From positions 124,001 to 188,000 of the forward strand of contig DASXEH010000056.1 in NCBI GenBank assembly GCA_036490215.1: a stretch of DNA of 64,000 nt. The letters are read 5' to 3'. Shown one piece after another: positions 32,995 to 41,523 of the stretch (positions within the stretch are counted from its first letter, which is position 1; every line of letters begins with the position of its first letter). The translations under genes were made by a program, and so were the position numbers. Below the pieces are notes generated by a model. The model ran no database searches. It saw nothing but the letters and a program-made list of their open reading frames with translations, and was not told the origin of the DNA. This DNA comes from JASHSH01 sp036490215 (GTDB lineage: Bacteria > Pseudomonadota > Alphaproteobacteria > Rhodospirillales > Magnetospirillaceae).

Positions 32995-33287
32995 CGGGCG
33001 TCGTTGCGCCAGTAGCTGCTGACAGTCGGGTCGGTCAGTTCGGATTGCGATCCGGACGGACCGGCGCCGATGTCGTGCCGGATGCGATGATCCATCTCGG
33101 CCCACAGGCGTCGCTCATAAGCTTTCTGGCGCATCTCCCAGACCGCATCGAATACGGCGATCAGCGCCGCACCAATGCCAGAGACGACTTTGGCCTGAAA
33201 ATCTCCAATCCGGACCAGGAGGGTGCGTTCGCCGCCACCCAGTGCCGGAAGCTCATTGAACCCCCGATTGTCCATGATTGTATCCAT
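32991..33287 (-). CDS. DUF1127-like small protein
   Basis: This 98-residue protein's C-terminal half matches the DUF1127 pattern: a hydrophobic helix followed by WEMRQKAYERRLWAEMDHRI and RHDIGAG. DUF1127 proteins are small arginine-rich alphaproteobacterial factors implicated in RNA and phosphate/stress regulation. The start could be 33287 or an in-frame ATG 12 bases further in (33275). Divergent from the MocR gene with only 84 bp between starts, so the regulator may control both. Confidence 0.7.
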   Translation of the reverse strand: MDTIMDNRGFNELPALGGGERTLLVRIGDFQAKVVSGIGAALIAVFDAVWEMRQKAYERRLWAEMDHRIRHDIGAGPSGSQSELTDPTVSSYWRNDAR

Positions 33288-33347
33288 TCAATCCTACCAG
33301 AAAAAGTCAATTGAACCCGTCCCGCTATTAATCCTTGACTCAATTAG

Positions 33348-33379
33348 GGTGTCAATTGCAACATTGACACCATGTCAAT
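33348..33379. promoter_or_regulatory. Overlapping TGTCAAT palindromes at the MocR start
   Basis: GGTGTCAA (33348-33355) and TTGACACC (33364-33371) form perfect 8-bp arms with an 8-bp spacer and abut the ATG at 33372. A second palindrome ATTGACA-CCA-TGTCAAT (33363-33379) overlaps the ATG itself. Further TCAATTG and TTGAC copies lie at 33306-33316 and 33335-33345. This is a good candidate for an autoregulatory MocR operator. Confidence 0.65.
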
Positions 33380-34784
33380 TTGGACCCCTGACCTCGCTGA
33401 ACGGACCGGACCGCGCTATCTGGCGATTGCGGATGCGCTGGCCGACGATGTGGCAAAAGGCCGTTTGGTACCAGGGGCTAAGCTCCCACCGCAGCGGGAT
33501 CTGGCCTGGCATCTCAAGGTGACGGTCGGGACGATCGCGCGGGCTTATAACGAGGCCGCACGGCGGGGATTGATCGGCGGCGAAGTCGGCCGCGGCACTT
33601 ACGTGCTGGAAGGCCGCGATGACCGGGACGGGCTGGCGACGCTGCACCAGACTCTGGCCGAGTTCCATCAGCGCCCGGCCGACGAGACCAATTTCATCGA
33701 TATGTCGATCAATCGCCCGACCGGCGACAATTCGAGTGCTCTGATCGCCGATGCGATGCGCCGGCTGGCCGACTCGCCCGATCTCTCCCGTTTGCTCGGC
33801 TATCGCATCGACTCGCCCTGGCCGCGTCAGGCAGCGGCGGGGGCGCGATGGCTGGCCCGCGATGGCGTCCAAATATCACCGGACCGCGTCACGCTCACGG
33901 TGGGCGGCCAGCAGGCGATCTTCTCGGTGATGGCCGCGCTGACCGAACCCGGCGACACCGTCTTTGCCGAAGAACTCACCTATCCCGGCATCAAGCGCAC
34001 CGGCAGCCTGATCGACCGGCCGATCCACGGTATCGCCATGGATGAAGGCGGCATGTTGCCCGACGCCCTCGACGCCGCGCTGACGAAGCATCCGCGCAGC
34101 ATCGTTTACTGCATGACGACGCTGCACAATCCCACCGCCGTCAGCATGAGTCTCGAACGACGAAAATCCATCGCCGATGTGGCACGGCGACACGATGCCA
34201 TCCTGGTTGAAGACGGTATCTACGCTTTCCTCGATGAACACGCACCACCGCCGCTCTGGACCCTCGCGCCCGAACGCTGCGTGTATATGACCTCCCTCTC
34301 CAAAGCTGTTTCGCCCGGCCTGCGCGTCGGCTTCATCGCGGCACCCGCGCATCTGCAGACGCGCATCGCCGCGACCGTCGCAGCCACGACGATGATGGTG
34401 CCGGCGGTGCTGACCGAAATCGCCGCGATGCTGATCGAAGAAGGTTCCGCCGACCGCGCGGCGATCGAGCAGCGTACCGAAGCGGGAGCGCGCATGGAGA
34501 TCGCGCGCATGGTCCTGGGTGCGGACCGCTGCCCCAAGACGCCATCGGATAATTTGTGGCTGACTTTGCCGCCGGCCTGGCGCGCCGACTCCTTTGCCGC
34601 CGAGGCCTCGCGCCGTGGCGTGTTGGTGACGCAAGCGGCGGCCTTTGCCGTCGGCCCACGCATCCCAAAGGCCGTGCGCGTCAGTATCTCGGCGCCGCGC
34701 GACCGCGACCAGCTGCGCACCGGCCTCGAAATCCTGGCGCGGTTGATGAACGACTCGCCTGACCGCCTGGCGCTGACGGTCTAA
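33372..34784 (+). CDS. MocR-family (GntR-HTH plus aminotransferase-like) regulator
   Basis: A 470-residue PLP-dependent regulator. Residues about 10-78 form a GntR-type winged helix (LADDVAKGRLVPGAKLPPQR, DLAWHLKVTVGTIARAYNEA). From about 95 onward a fold-type I aminotransferase domain follows, with the PLP Lys in MTSLSKAVSPGLRVGF (about 315), VEDGIYAF and NPTAVSM. Proteins of this type sense an amino compound through bound PLP. The ATG overlaps palindromes and lacks a Shine-Dalgarno. The aldo/keto reductase and RidA genes that follow in opposite orientation are possible neighbours in function but not in operon. Confidence 0.9.
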   Translation: MSIWTPDLAERTGPRYLAIADALADDVAKGRLVPGAKLPPQRDLAWHLKVTVGTIARAYNEAARRGLIGGEVGRGTYVLEGRDDRDGLATLHQTLAEFHQRPADETNFIDMSINRPTGDNSSALIADAMRRLADSPDLSRLLGYRIDSPWPRQAAAGARWLARDGVQISPDRVTLTVGGQQAIFSVMAALTEPGDTVFAEELTYPGIKRTGSLIDRPIHGIAMDEGGMLPDALDAALTKHPRSIVYCMTTLHNPTAVSMSLERRKSIADVARRHDAILVEDGIYAFLDEHAPPPLWTLAPERCVYMTSLSKAVSPGLRVGFIAAPAHLQTRIAATVAATTMMVPAVLTEIAAMLIEEGSADRAAIEQRTEAGARMEIARMVLGADRCPKTPSDNLWLTLPPAWRADSFAAEASRRGVLVTQAAAFAVGPRIPKAVRVSISAPRDRDQLRTGLEILARLMNDSPDRLALTV

Positions 34785-34794
34785 GCGAGAACGA

Positions 34795-35742
34795 TCAGCC
34801 TTTGGCTGTGATCGTATCGATCTCGGCCAAATCTTCGGCACTGATCGTCCAGCTTGCGGCTTTGACGTTCTGCTCGATCTGCTCGGGCGTCGTCGCACCG
34901 GCGATGACGCTCGACACCGTCGGGTTAGCCAGCAGCCAGCTGAAAGCGAGTTCGAGCATCGAGTGGCTGCGCTTAGCCACGAAGGCTTCGAGCTTCTCGA
35001 CGATCGGCCAGTTGACTTCGGTCATATAGCGCGAGCCAAGCCGGCCCATACTGGCGCTGCCGAAACGCGTCCCCGCGCCGGGTGCCGCGCCCTTCTTGTA
35101 TTTGCCGGTGAGCAATCCGCTGGCCAGTGGGAAATAGGGCAGCAAACCCAAACCGAAGCTGCGCAGCGCCGGGATCAGTTCCTTCTCCACACCACGCACC
35201 AGAAGACTGTACTCGTCCTGCGATGAGACGAAGGCGTTGAGATTGTGGTGCTTGGCGATCCACTGCGCGTCGGCCACCTGCCAGGCGGCGTGGTTGGAAA
35301 TGCCGGTATAGCGGACCTTGCCCTGGCGCACCAGGTCATCGAGTGTGCGCAGCGTCTCTTCGATCGGCGTGCGCGGGTCGGACCAGTGGAGCTGATAGAG
35401 ATCGATCCAATCGGTCCGCAGCCGCTTCAGGCTGGCTTCGACGGCGCCCATGATGTAACCGCGCGATGCAAAGCGCTGGCCCGATAGCGGGCCGAGACCC
35501 GACGCGAATTTGGTCGCCAGCACCACATCGTTACGGCGCGGGCCGAGGATCTGGCCAAGCATGTCTTCCGACTGACCATCGCCATAGACGTCGGCGGTGT
35601 CGAGCAAGGTGACGCCAAGATCGAGCGCCTTATGCACCACCTTGCGTGACGGCTCGACTTCGATGCGCCAGCCGAAATTGTTGCAGCCGAGCCCGACAGC
35701 GGAGACGAGCAGGCCCGAGCGTCCGAGATTGCGCAGCTCCAT
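34795..35742 (-). CDS. Aldo/keto reductase
   Basis: A 315-residue (beta/alpha)8 NADPH-dependent carbonyl reductase. The catalytic tetrad is visible: Asp in LLDTADVYGDGQSE with the following Tyr, Lys in VLATKFASG, and His in LYQLHWSDPRTP. The cofactor loop GATTPEQIEQNVKA near the C-terminus fits the YajO/Tas-like group. AGGAAAGGGCC precedes the ATG. It lies 18 bp downstream of the ridA gene; together they may clear reactive aldehydes and imines. Confidence 0.9.
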   Translation of the reverse strand: MELRNLGRSGLLVSAVGLGCNNFGWRIEVEPSRKVVHKALDLGVTLLDTADVYGDGQSEDMLGQILGPRRNDVVLATKFASGLGPLSGQRFASRGYIMGAVEASLKRLRTDWIDLYQLHWSDPRTPIEETLRTLDDLVRQGKVRYTGISNHAAWQVADAQWIAKHHNLNAFVSSQDEYSLLVRGVEKELIPALRSFGLGLLPYFPLASGLLTGKYKKGAAPGAGTRFGSASMGRLGSRYMTEVNWPIVEKLEAFVAKRSHSMLELAFSWLLANPTVSSVIAGATTPEQIEQNVKAASWTISAEDLAEIDTITAKG

Positions 35743-35760
35743 GATCCGGCCCTTTCCTGG

Positions 35761-36111
35761 TTATTCGATCGCGGCGATGACGGCGATCTCGACGAGATAC
35801 TTCGCGCCGGCCAGCTTGGCCTCGACGGTGGCGCGCGCCGGCGTATTGCCCGCGCTGACCCACCCGTCCCACATGCTGTTCATCTCGTCGAAAGTGCGGA
35901 TGTCGGCCAGCCAGATCGTTGCGCTGATGATCTTGGTCTTGTCGGTGCCGGCTTCGGCCAAAAGCGTGTCGATCTGGCTCAATATCTGTTTCGTCTGGTC
36001 AGCCACCGACGGATTGGGATTCGCGGCAACCTGGCCGGCGAGATACACGGTGTTGCCGTGAACCACGGCCTGACTCATGCGCGGTCCGACATTGATACGG
36101 CGAATAGGCAT
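35761..36111 (-). CDS. RidA-family reactive-intermediate deaminase
   Basis: A 116-residue YjgF/YER057c/UK114 protein that hydrolyses reactive enamines and imines released by PLP enzymes. Conserved blocks: HGNTVYLAGQVAANP, QTKQILSQIDTLLAEAGTDK, WLADI and the substrate-carboxylate Arg in NTPARATVEAKLAG. AGGGGAG precedes the ATG. First gene of a short operon with the aldo/keto reductase. Confidence 0.9.
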   Translation of the reverse strand: MPIRRINVGPRMSQAVVHGNTVYLAGQVAANPNPSVADQTKQILSQIDTLLAEAGTDKTKIISATIWLADIRTFDEMNSMWDGWVSAGNTPARATVEAKLAGAKYLVEIAVIAAIE

Positions 36112-36171
36112 AGGACGCTCCCCTCTTGATGCAATGATTATGGTTGGAAGCCAGCTTGCGCCGGCGGGCCG

Positions 36172-37014
36172 TTAGTTCTGGCCTTCGGCCCGATCGAAAA
36201 CGCTGCCCTTCTTATTCTTGAGCTGCAACCCTTCGACCAGGATGTTCATCAGGCGGGCGCTGGTGCCGTCGCCGAACATGAAGTCCCAACGCAGCCGCTG
36301 TTCGTCGGTCTTCAATTCGTAGAGCAGATCGCCGAAGAGCGATTGGAAGATCATGTTGAAGTGATGATCGGCGAAGGTGAACTTCGACGCATCCATCATC
36401 ACGCGCCCGACAATCAGCACGAAGGTTTTCTTGCCGTTCGCAAAATTCTCGAAGCGCAGAAGGATGCGGATCAGAATCGTATCGGCGAAGCGGCGCCAAT
36501 GCGGCGTAGCTTTGATCTGGCGCCACATCTCGTCGTCGTCACCCGACGGAATGCCGCGGAACATATCGTCGGCTTCGTTGTTGAGCTCGTCATAGACGAC
36601 TTGACCGAAGGCTTTGCGCAAGAACTGATCGAGCCCTTCGATCACCGATTTCGGTAGCTTCGGATTGCGCGACGCGAAGAGATGCGAGACACGACCGGCG
36701 ATCAGGCGTAGCAAGAATCGGCTGCGGCGCGGATCGCGCGTGGCGAGAGCGGCGGCCTGTAGATCGGGCGGCAGACTGGAGATGAAGGTCCGCGTGTGTT
36801 CGTCGAGGAGCTTCTCGATCTCCTTGGCCATGGTGCGGAACTGCGACGCCTTGTCGGCAGGCAGCATCGAGACGAAGGTGTTGATCAGATAGTTGAACAG
36901 ATCCTGATTGCGCTTCGGGAAGACGGCAATCATCTCCCCCAACGACGGACCAGGCGCACCCTGGCCTTGGCCGTCTGTCGTCGCTACAGGTTGTCTGTTG
37001 TCAGCGTCGGCCAT
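36172..37014 (-). CDS. Uncharacterised 280-residue protein
   Basis: The ATG at 37014 (MADADNRQP) is preferred over an upstream start at 37092. After a disordered Gly/Gln-rich stretch the protein is mostly helical and soluble: PKRNQDLFNYLINTFVSMLP, FRTMAKEIEKLLDEHTRTFI, RRFADTILIRILLRFENFAN. No catalytic motif or membrane segment recognised. Proteins of this size and opening are seen as conserved hypotheticals in Rhodospirillales, but I cannot name a family. Confidence 0.65.
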   Translation of the reverse strand: MADADNRQPVATTDGQGQGAPGPSLGEMIAVFPKRNQDLFNYLINTFVSMLPADKASQFRTMAKEIEKLLDEHTRTFISSLPPDLQAAALATRDPRRSRFLLRLIAGRVSHLFASRNPKLPKSVIEGLDQFLRKAFGQVVYDELNNEADDMFRGIPSGDDDEMWRQIKATPHWRRFADTILIRILLRFENFANGKKTFVLIVGRVMMDASKFTFADHHFNMIFQSLFGDLLYELKTDEQRLRWDFMFGDGTSARLMNILVEGLQLKNKKGSVFDRAEGQN

Positions 37015-37116
37015 TGCCGCTTTCCCAACGGGAGCCCAAAGCCACCCCGTGCCCCCCTTGTCTGTGGGGCGTAATCGACAACAAAAACCCATCTAACGCA
37101 AGCATTACGGGATATT

Positions 37117-37566
37117 CTACCATCGCGAAGCCCGTTCCTCATCCTCATGTTGGGCTTCAACCCATTGGGAGCCCTCCGGACGTTCTTCCAGCTTCCAGAA
37201 TGGGGCTTTGGTCTTAAGCCAGTCCACCAGGAACTCGCTGGCCGCGAAAGCCTCCGCCCGATGGGCCGCGGCTACAGCCACAAAAACGATACGGTCCCCG
37301 CGTTCAAGGCGTCCGAATCTGTGGATAATTGTAAGTTCGATCCCGGGCCAGCGGCTACGCGCGTCCTCGGCGATGGCCGTCAGAGCCCGTTCGGTCATAC
37401 CGGGATAGTGCTCCAACGTCATCGCGCGCACGCCGTCCTCGGTGCCACGGACCAAACCGATAAAGCTGACCAAGCCGCCAAGATCGGTCCGGCCGGCCGT
37501 CAACCGTTCCAATTCAGCACCGACATCGAAATCATCGCGTTGGACGCGGATCATGGAGCTACCCAT
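37117..37566 (-). CDS. moaE: Molybdopterin synthase catalytic subunit
   Basis: A 149-residue MoaE that, with thiocarboxylated MoaD, inserts two sulfurs into precursor Z to form molybdopterin. Conserved pieces: FIGLVRGTEDGVRAMTLEHY, IIHRFGRLERGDRIVFVAVA, AHRAEAF and the active-site Lys block LKTKAPFWKLE. The first ATG (37566) overlaps the end of moaD; a second in-frame ATG at 37554 (MIRVQRDDF) is equally possible. Last gene of uvrC-pgsA-moaD-moaE. Confidence 0.93.
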   Translation of the reverse strand: MGSSMIRVQRDDFDVGAELERLTAGRTDLGGLVSFIGLVRGTEDGVRAMTLEHYPGMTERALTAIAEDARSRWPGIELTIIHRFGRLERGDRIVFVAVAAAHRAEAFAASEFLVDWLKTKAPFWKLEERPEGSQWVEAQHEDEERASRW

Positions 37567-37816
37567 TGCCTCCCGTCACGGGTGGAAAAAAGGCAATCTC
37601 ATGAGCGCCGCTCACAGAGTGATCCATGCCGACATAGTCCTGATCCACGGCAGCGCGGACCAAAGCCCCCGGCGCAAAGGCCGCCGCGTAGCCGGGGCCG
37701 CGATCGCGCAACCACTGCATCAACTCGCCGACGGTATGAACCTCGGCCGGCGGATCGACGTCCTCTTCGCCCCGTCCGATCCGTGTCCGCAGGCCGGCGA
37801 AATACAGCACCTTCAC
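37559..37816 (-). CDS. moaD: Molybdopterin synthase sulfur carrier subunit
   Basis: This 85-residue ubiquitin-fold protein starts at GTG 37816, overlapping the pgsA stop (GTGA). VKVLYFAGLRTRIG, VGELMQWLRDRG and AFFPPVTGG are MoaD hallmarks. The functional C-terminal Gly-Gly, which must be terminal for adenylation and thiocarboxylation by MoeB/MoaZ, is followed here by two more codons, Asn-Gly, before TAG. Either the tail is trimmed or the protein is unusual. The stop is shared with the start region of moaE (ATGGGTAG). Confidence 0.88.
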   Translation of the reverse strand: MKVLYFAGLRTRIGRGEEDVDPPAEVHTVGELMQWLRDRGPGYAAAFAPGALVRAAVDQDYVGMDHSVSGAHEIAFFPPVTGGNG

Positions 37817-38373
37817 GACGCCGCACTCCGCATATGCCGCAGGCCGACGCGAAGATAGTCCCAGCCGGTGACCGCTGTGAGGATGGCCGCCAGCCACAAC
37901 GCCACTTCGCCGACCTGCTGCGCGGGTAGCCCGGCCGGTGCAGCTGCCCCGATCAGCAGCAAGGCCAACGCCACCATCTGCACGGCCGTTTTCCATTTCG
38001 CCAACTTGCTGACCGGCAGGCCAATGCGCATCTCGGCCAGGTGCTCACGCAAACCCGCTACCAAGACCTCGCGCAGCAGGATCACCAGCGCTGCGATCAC
38101 GGTCGCGATCGCCAGATTGCCGCCGGCCACCAGCATCAGCAAAACGGCGACAACGAGCAGCTTGTCGGCGATCGGGTCGAGGAAACGGCCGAGTGCGCTG
38201 ACCACGCCCATGCGGCGAGCCAACCAGCCATCGAAGAAATCGGTGATCGCCGCGGCCACGAACAGCGCGAAAGCCAGCCAACGCGCGCCATCGCCAGGCA
38301 CATAGAACAATGCCACGATCACCGGGATCGCGACGATGCGCGCGAGTGTCAATAGGTTCGGGAGACTTTTCAT
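37813..38373 (-). CDS. pgsA: CDP-diacylglycerol-glycerol-3-phosphate 3-phosphatidyltransferase
   Basis: A 186-residue membrane enzyme making phosphatidylglycerol phosphate. The CDP-alcohol phosphotransferase signature D-G-x2-A-R-x8-G-x3-D-x3-D is complete in DGWLARRMGVVSALGRFLDP plus IAD (about residues 47-70). Several hydrophobic helices flank it. Starts MKSLPNLLTLARI, as usual for PgsA. Located between uvrC and moaD, a standard alphaproteobacterial arrangement. Confidence 0.95.
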   Translation of the reverse strand: MKSLPNLLTLARIVAIPVIVALFYVPGDGARWLAFALFVAAAITDFFDGWLARRMGVVSALGRFLDPIADKLLVVAVLLMLVAGGNLAIATVIAALVILLREVLVAGLREHLAEMRIGLPVSKLAKWKTAVQMVALALLLIGAAAPAGLPAQQVGEVALWLAAILTAVTGWDYLRVGLRHMRSAAS

Positions 38374-38412
38374 GACCGCGGCTCTCCCTGGCGCGCTTCG
38401 GTTCCCATGACT

Positions 38413-40296
38413 CTACCCGGCTGGATGGAAGTGATCATAGATTTTTTTGGCCAATGTCCGGCTGACGCCGGGCACAGTGGTCAAATCCTCGATACCGGCT
38501 TCGCCCACTTCACGCGCCGAGCCGAAACGGTGTAACAGCGCCTTCTTGCGACCGGGCCCAACGCCGGCAATTTCATCCAACGGTGATGTGCCCATCGCCT
38601 TGGCCCGCCGGGCCCGATGACTGCCGATGGCAAAGCGGTGGGCTTCATCGCGCAGCCGTTGCAGGAAGTAGAGCACCGGGTCGTTGGGCGGCAGCGAGAA
38701 GGACGGCTTTCCCGGCATATGGAGCCGTTCGCGCCCCGCATTGCGATCCGGCCCCTTGGAAATGGCGACGAGGCCGACATTTTCAACACCGAGCTCGGTA
38801 AAGACCTCTTCGGCCACTTTGAGCTGAGCGCCGCCGCCATCGATCAACACCAGATCGGGCACGACGCCACCGCCCTCTTCGTCCTGTTGCATCGCGCGCT
38901 TGAAGCGGCGCGTGAGCACCTCGCGCATCATGCCGTAGTCGTCGCCGGGCGTGAGTTCGGTCGAGCGGATGTTGAATTTCCGGTACTCGTTCTTGTTAAA
39001 GCCCTCGGGCCCCGCCACGACCATGCCGCCGACCGGGTTGCGGCCCTGGATATGGCTGTTGTCGTAAATCTCGATACGCTCGGGCGCGCGGTCGAGACTG
39101 AAGAGTTCGCCGACACCTTCGAGCAATTTGATCTGCACCGCGCTTTCCGCCAGGCGCCGGCTCAAGGCTTGGCGCGCATTGTCATAGGCATGTTCGACCA
39201 GCTTCTTGCGGTCGCCGCGCTTCGGCACGGCCAGGATCACCTTGCGGCCCGCCTTCTCGGCTAAGGCGTCGGCAATCAGCGCTTCGTCTTCGGCCTCGAG
39301 TTCGTCGGAGAGCAGGATTTCGCGCGGCGGCGCCTTGTCGGCGTAGAACTGACCCAGGAACGCGGCCAGGATCTCGCCCGGCGCGCTGTCTTGCGTCTGC
39401 GCGGGAAAGAAGGCGCGATTGCCGAAATTGCAGCCCGAGCGGAAAAAGAATACCTGAATGCAGCAATCGCCGCCGGCCTGATGCAGGGCGATGACATCGG
39501 CCTCGTCGACATCCTGCGGGTTGATATCCTGTCGCGCCTGGACGCGGGCGAGCGCGCGAATGCGGTCGCGATAGATGGCCGCTTCCTCGTAGTTCGTCTC
39601 GGCGCTGGCCGCTTCCATATTGGCGGCCATTTCGCGCTGCACGTCCCGACTGTGACCCGAGAGGAAGTTGCGGGCCTGATCGACCAGCCTGTCGTAGTCC
39701 TCGTGCGCAATGCGCCCGACGCAGGGCGCGCTGCACCGCTTGATCTGGTACAGCAGGCAAGGACGCGTGCGCTGAGAGAACACGGTGTCGGCGCAGGACC
39801 GCAACAGAAACGCGCGCTGCATCAGCGATAGCGTCTCGTTGACCGCGCCGGCCGAGGCGAAGGGACCGAAATACTCGCCCTTGCGGCTGCGCGCGCCACG
39901 ATGCTTGACGATCTGCGGCCATTCGTGGTCGCGCGCGATCAGGATATAGGGGAACGACTTGTCGTCCTTGAGAAGGATGTTGTAACGCGGCCCCAGCTTC
40001 TTGATCAGGTTCGACTCGAGAAGGAGCGCTTCCACCTCGGTGTGGGTGGTCACCACCTCCATGGTCGCCGTTTCGTTGACCATGCGGCGTAGACGGCCGG
40101 GCAACTGATCGAGACGGGTATAGGCGACCACCCGCTTCTTCAGATTCTTCGCCTTTCCCACATAAAGCGCTTCGCCCGCTTTACCCAGCATTCGGTATAC
40201 GCCCGGCGCAGACGGCATCGTGCGCAGATGATCGAGAATCACCTCCAACCCGCTCTTTTCCGCGGGATTCGGGGTTGGGTTGGGTAACTCAGTCAT
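38413..40296 (-). CDS. uvrC: Excinuclease ABC subunit C
   Basis: This 627-residue nucleotide-excision-repair nuclease makes the 3' and 5' incisions around lesions. The GIY-YIG domain is at about 30-110 (PGVYRMLGKAGEALYVGKAK). The Cys-rich segment CLLYQIKRCSAPCVG precedes the UVR helix (about 205-240). The RNase-H-like 5' nuclease core contains EIYDNSHIQGRNPVGGMVVA, and the C-terminal double helix-hairpin-helix holds IAGVGPGRKKALLHRFGS and VPGVSRTLAKKIYDHF. The ATG at 40296 is chosen; a TTG precedes it. Upstream intergenic DNA carries DnaA-box-like sites. Confidence 0.95.
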   Translation of the reverse strand: MTELPNPTPNPAEKSGLEVILDHLRTMPSAPGVYRMLGKAGEALYVGKAKNLKKRVVAYTRLDQLPGRLRRMVNETATMEVVTTHTEVEALLLESNLIKKLGPRYNILLKDDKSFPYILIARDHEWPQIVKHRGARSRKGEYFGPFASAGAVNETLSLMQRAFLLRSCADTVFSQRTRPCLLYQIKRCSAPCVGRIAHEDYDRLVDQARNFLSGHSRDVQREMAANMEAASAETNYEEAAIYRDRIRALARVQARQDINPQDVDEADVIALHQAGGDCCIQVFFFRSGCNFGNRAFFPAQTQDSAPGEILAAFLGQFYADKAPPREILLSDELEAEDEALIADALAEKAGRKVILAVPKRGDRKKLVEHAYDNARQALSRRLAESAVQIKLLEGVGELFSLDRAPERIEIYDNSHIQGRNPVGGMVVAGPEGFNKNEYRKFNIRSTELTPGDDYGMMREVLTRRFKRAMQQDEEGGGVVPDLVLIDGGGAQLKVAEEVFTELGVENVGLVAISKGPDRNAGRERLHMPGKPSFSLPPNDPVLYFLQRLRDEAHRFAIGSHRARRAKAMGTSPLDEIAGVGPGRKKALLHRFGSAREVGEAGIEDLTTVPGVSRTLAKKIYDHFHPAG

Positions 40297-40675
40297 CAAT
40301 GCATGTCACTCGGGCGGATGCCGAAAATGGATGAAATCCGTCCCTCAATGTAGGGGCGAAAATGATATCCACCAAACGTGTGGATAAGTCTGTCGATAAG
40401 AGGGGGTTGGCATAGATGTGACGGCTCTGTGGCTGCGACTCAGAGGCTTTGCTTAATTTTTAAGCATGCGAACCAAGTTCTTTTGTTTTCAATATGTTAG
40501 GTATTTTCAAGCGTCAAATAGCAGTAATGGCTTTGAAACGGACCTTGATTCCTTAGGGAATCAGCATCTGCTGCACCTGCTGTGTACAACTTAGGCCGAT
40601 GGCGCTTGCACGGCGGCCGAGAAACCGCGGTTTTTAGGGCTTCTCCGCGGTTGTGTGACGGCGGTTACTACCCGC
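40297..40675. other. 379-bp intergenic region with tandem DnaA-box-like sites
   Basis: No gene is visible. TGTGGATAA (40379-40387) is a perfect match to the reverse complement of the consensus DnaA box TTATCCACA; TGTCGATAA (40391-40399), 12 bp on, differs at one base. The middle (40440-40540) is relatively AT-rich, with the palindromes GCTTAATTTTTAAGC (40451-40465) and GATTCCTTAGGGAATC (40547-40562). Three GANTC sites (CcrM-type methylation motif) occur. It may be the uvrC control region or part of a DnaA-regulated locus. Confidence 0.45.
40623..40652 (-). terminator. Possible terminator hairpin behind the FolM-like gene
   Basis: AACCGCGG (40623-40630) and CCGCGGTT (40645-40652) form a perfect 8-bp stem 24 bp past the stop of the minus-strand SDR gene. 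Only three T residues follow, so it is a weak candidate. Confidence 0.35.
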
Positions 40676-41455
40676 CTACTCCTGCGCCGCGGCGCTCGAC
40701 CAGGACCAGGCCAAATGCTGGCCGCCATCGAGCATCAGGATCGAGCCGGTCATCGACCGGCTGGCGATGATGAATCGGACCGCTTCAGCCACCTCAGACG
40801 GGTCCGCACCGCGTTTGAGGGGCATCGCCCCGGCTTGGCGGGCGAACTGCTCGGCTGATTGCCGTGGGCTAGGTAGGGTCGGCCCTGGCCCGATGCCCAT
40901 CACCCGGATCCTGGGCGCCAAAGCCAAAGCCAGAGTCTGGGTCAGCGTCCATAGGCCAGCCTTGCTGACCGTGTAGGAGACGAAATGGGGGGTAAGGCTC
41001 AGCACCCGTTCGTCGAGGACGTTGATCGCCAACCCTTCGGCGTCCTTCGGCAGCTGGGCGGCCAGGGCCTGGATCAGCACGAAGGGCGCACGGAGGTTGG
41101 CCTCCATATGGGCGTCCCAAGTCGCACGTGTGACGCCCTTGATCTCGTCGCGCTCGAACAGCGAGGCGTTGTTAATCACCATGCCTAGCGGACCGAAAGC
41201 GGCGACCGTCTGCGGCACCAAGGTTTGAACCTCGGCCTCGATCGCCAAATCCGCCTTCAGCGCAATCGCGCGACCGCCGAGACGGATGATCTCGGCCACC
41301 GTCTCATCGGCATCCTTCGCCGAGCTGTTGTAATGGACCGCGACGGCCCAGCCATCCTTGGCGAGCGCAAGCGCGATCAGGCGACCGATGCGCTTGCCGG
41401 CGCCGGTGACGAGGGCAGTTTTGGGAAGGGCAGCGTTGGGATCGGTCTGGCTCAT
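40676..41455 (-). CDS. FolM/pteridine-reductase-like SDR
   Basis: This 259-residue short-chain reductase has the pteridine-reductase cofactor motif T-G-x3-R-x-G (VTGAGKRIGRLIALAL). NNASLFERDE matches FolM/PTR1, and an Asp stands in place of the usual SDR Ser (INVLDERV), followed by Tyr and Lys in SYTVSKAGL. PTR1-type enzymes use this Asp-Tyr-Lys triad to reduce dihydrofolate or dihydrobiopterin with NADPH. No molybdopterin or folate gene is directly adjacent on the same strand. Function assigned from motif. Confidence 0.82.
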   Translation of the reverse strand: MSQTDPNAALPKTALVTGAGKRIGRLIALALAKDGWAVAVHYNSSAKDADETVAEIIRLGGRAIALKADLAIEAEVQTLVPQTVAAFGPLGMVINNASLFERDEIKGVTRATWDAHMEANLRAPFVLIQALAAQLPKDAEGLAINVLDERVLSLTPHFVSYTVSKAGLWTLTQTLALALAPRIRVMGIGPGPTLPSPRQSAEQFARQAGAMPLKRGADPSEVAEAVRFIIASRSMTGSILMLDGGQHLAWSWSSAAAQE

Positions 41456-41523
41456 GGCGCCGGGAGCATGCCCGGGCGACGCCGCCCAGGCAAGCGAAAC
41501 ACTCGGCTTTGACTGGCCCTAAA

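Noticed and set aside
40451..40465. Terminator at GCTTAATTTTTAAGC
   Set aside because: AT-rich stem lacks GC strength and the flanking gene ends are far away; more likely just part of the AT-rich spacer.
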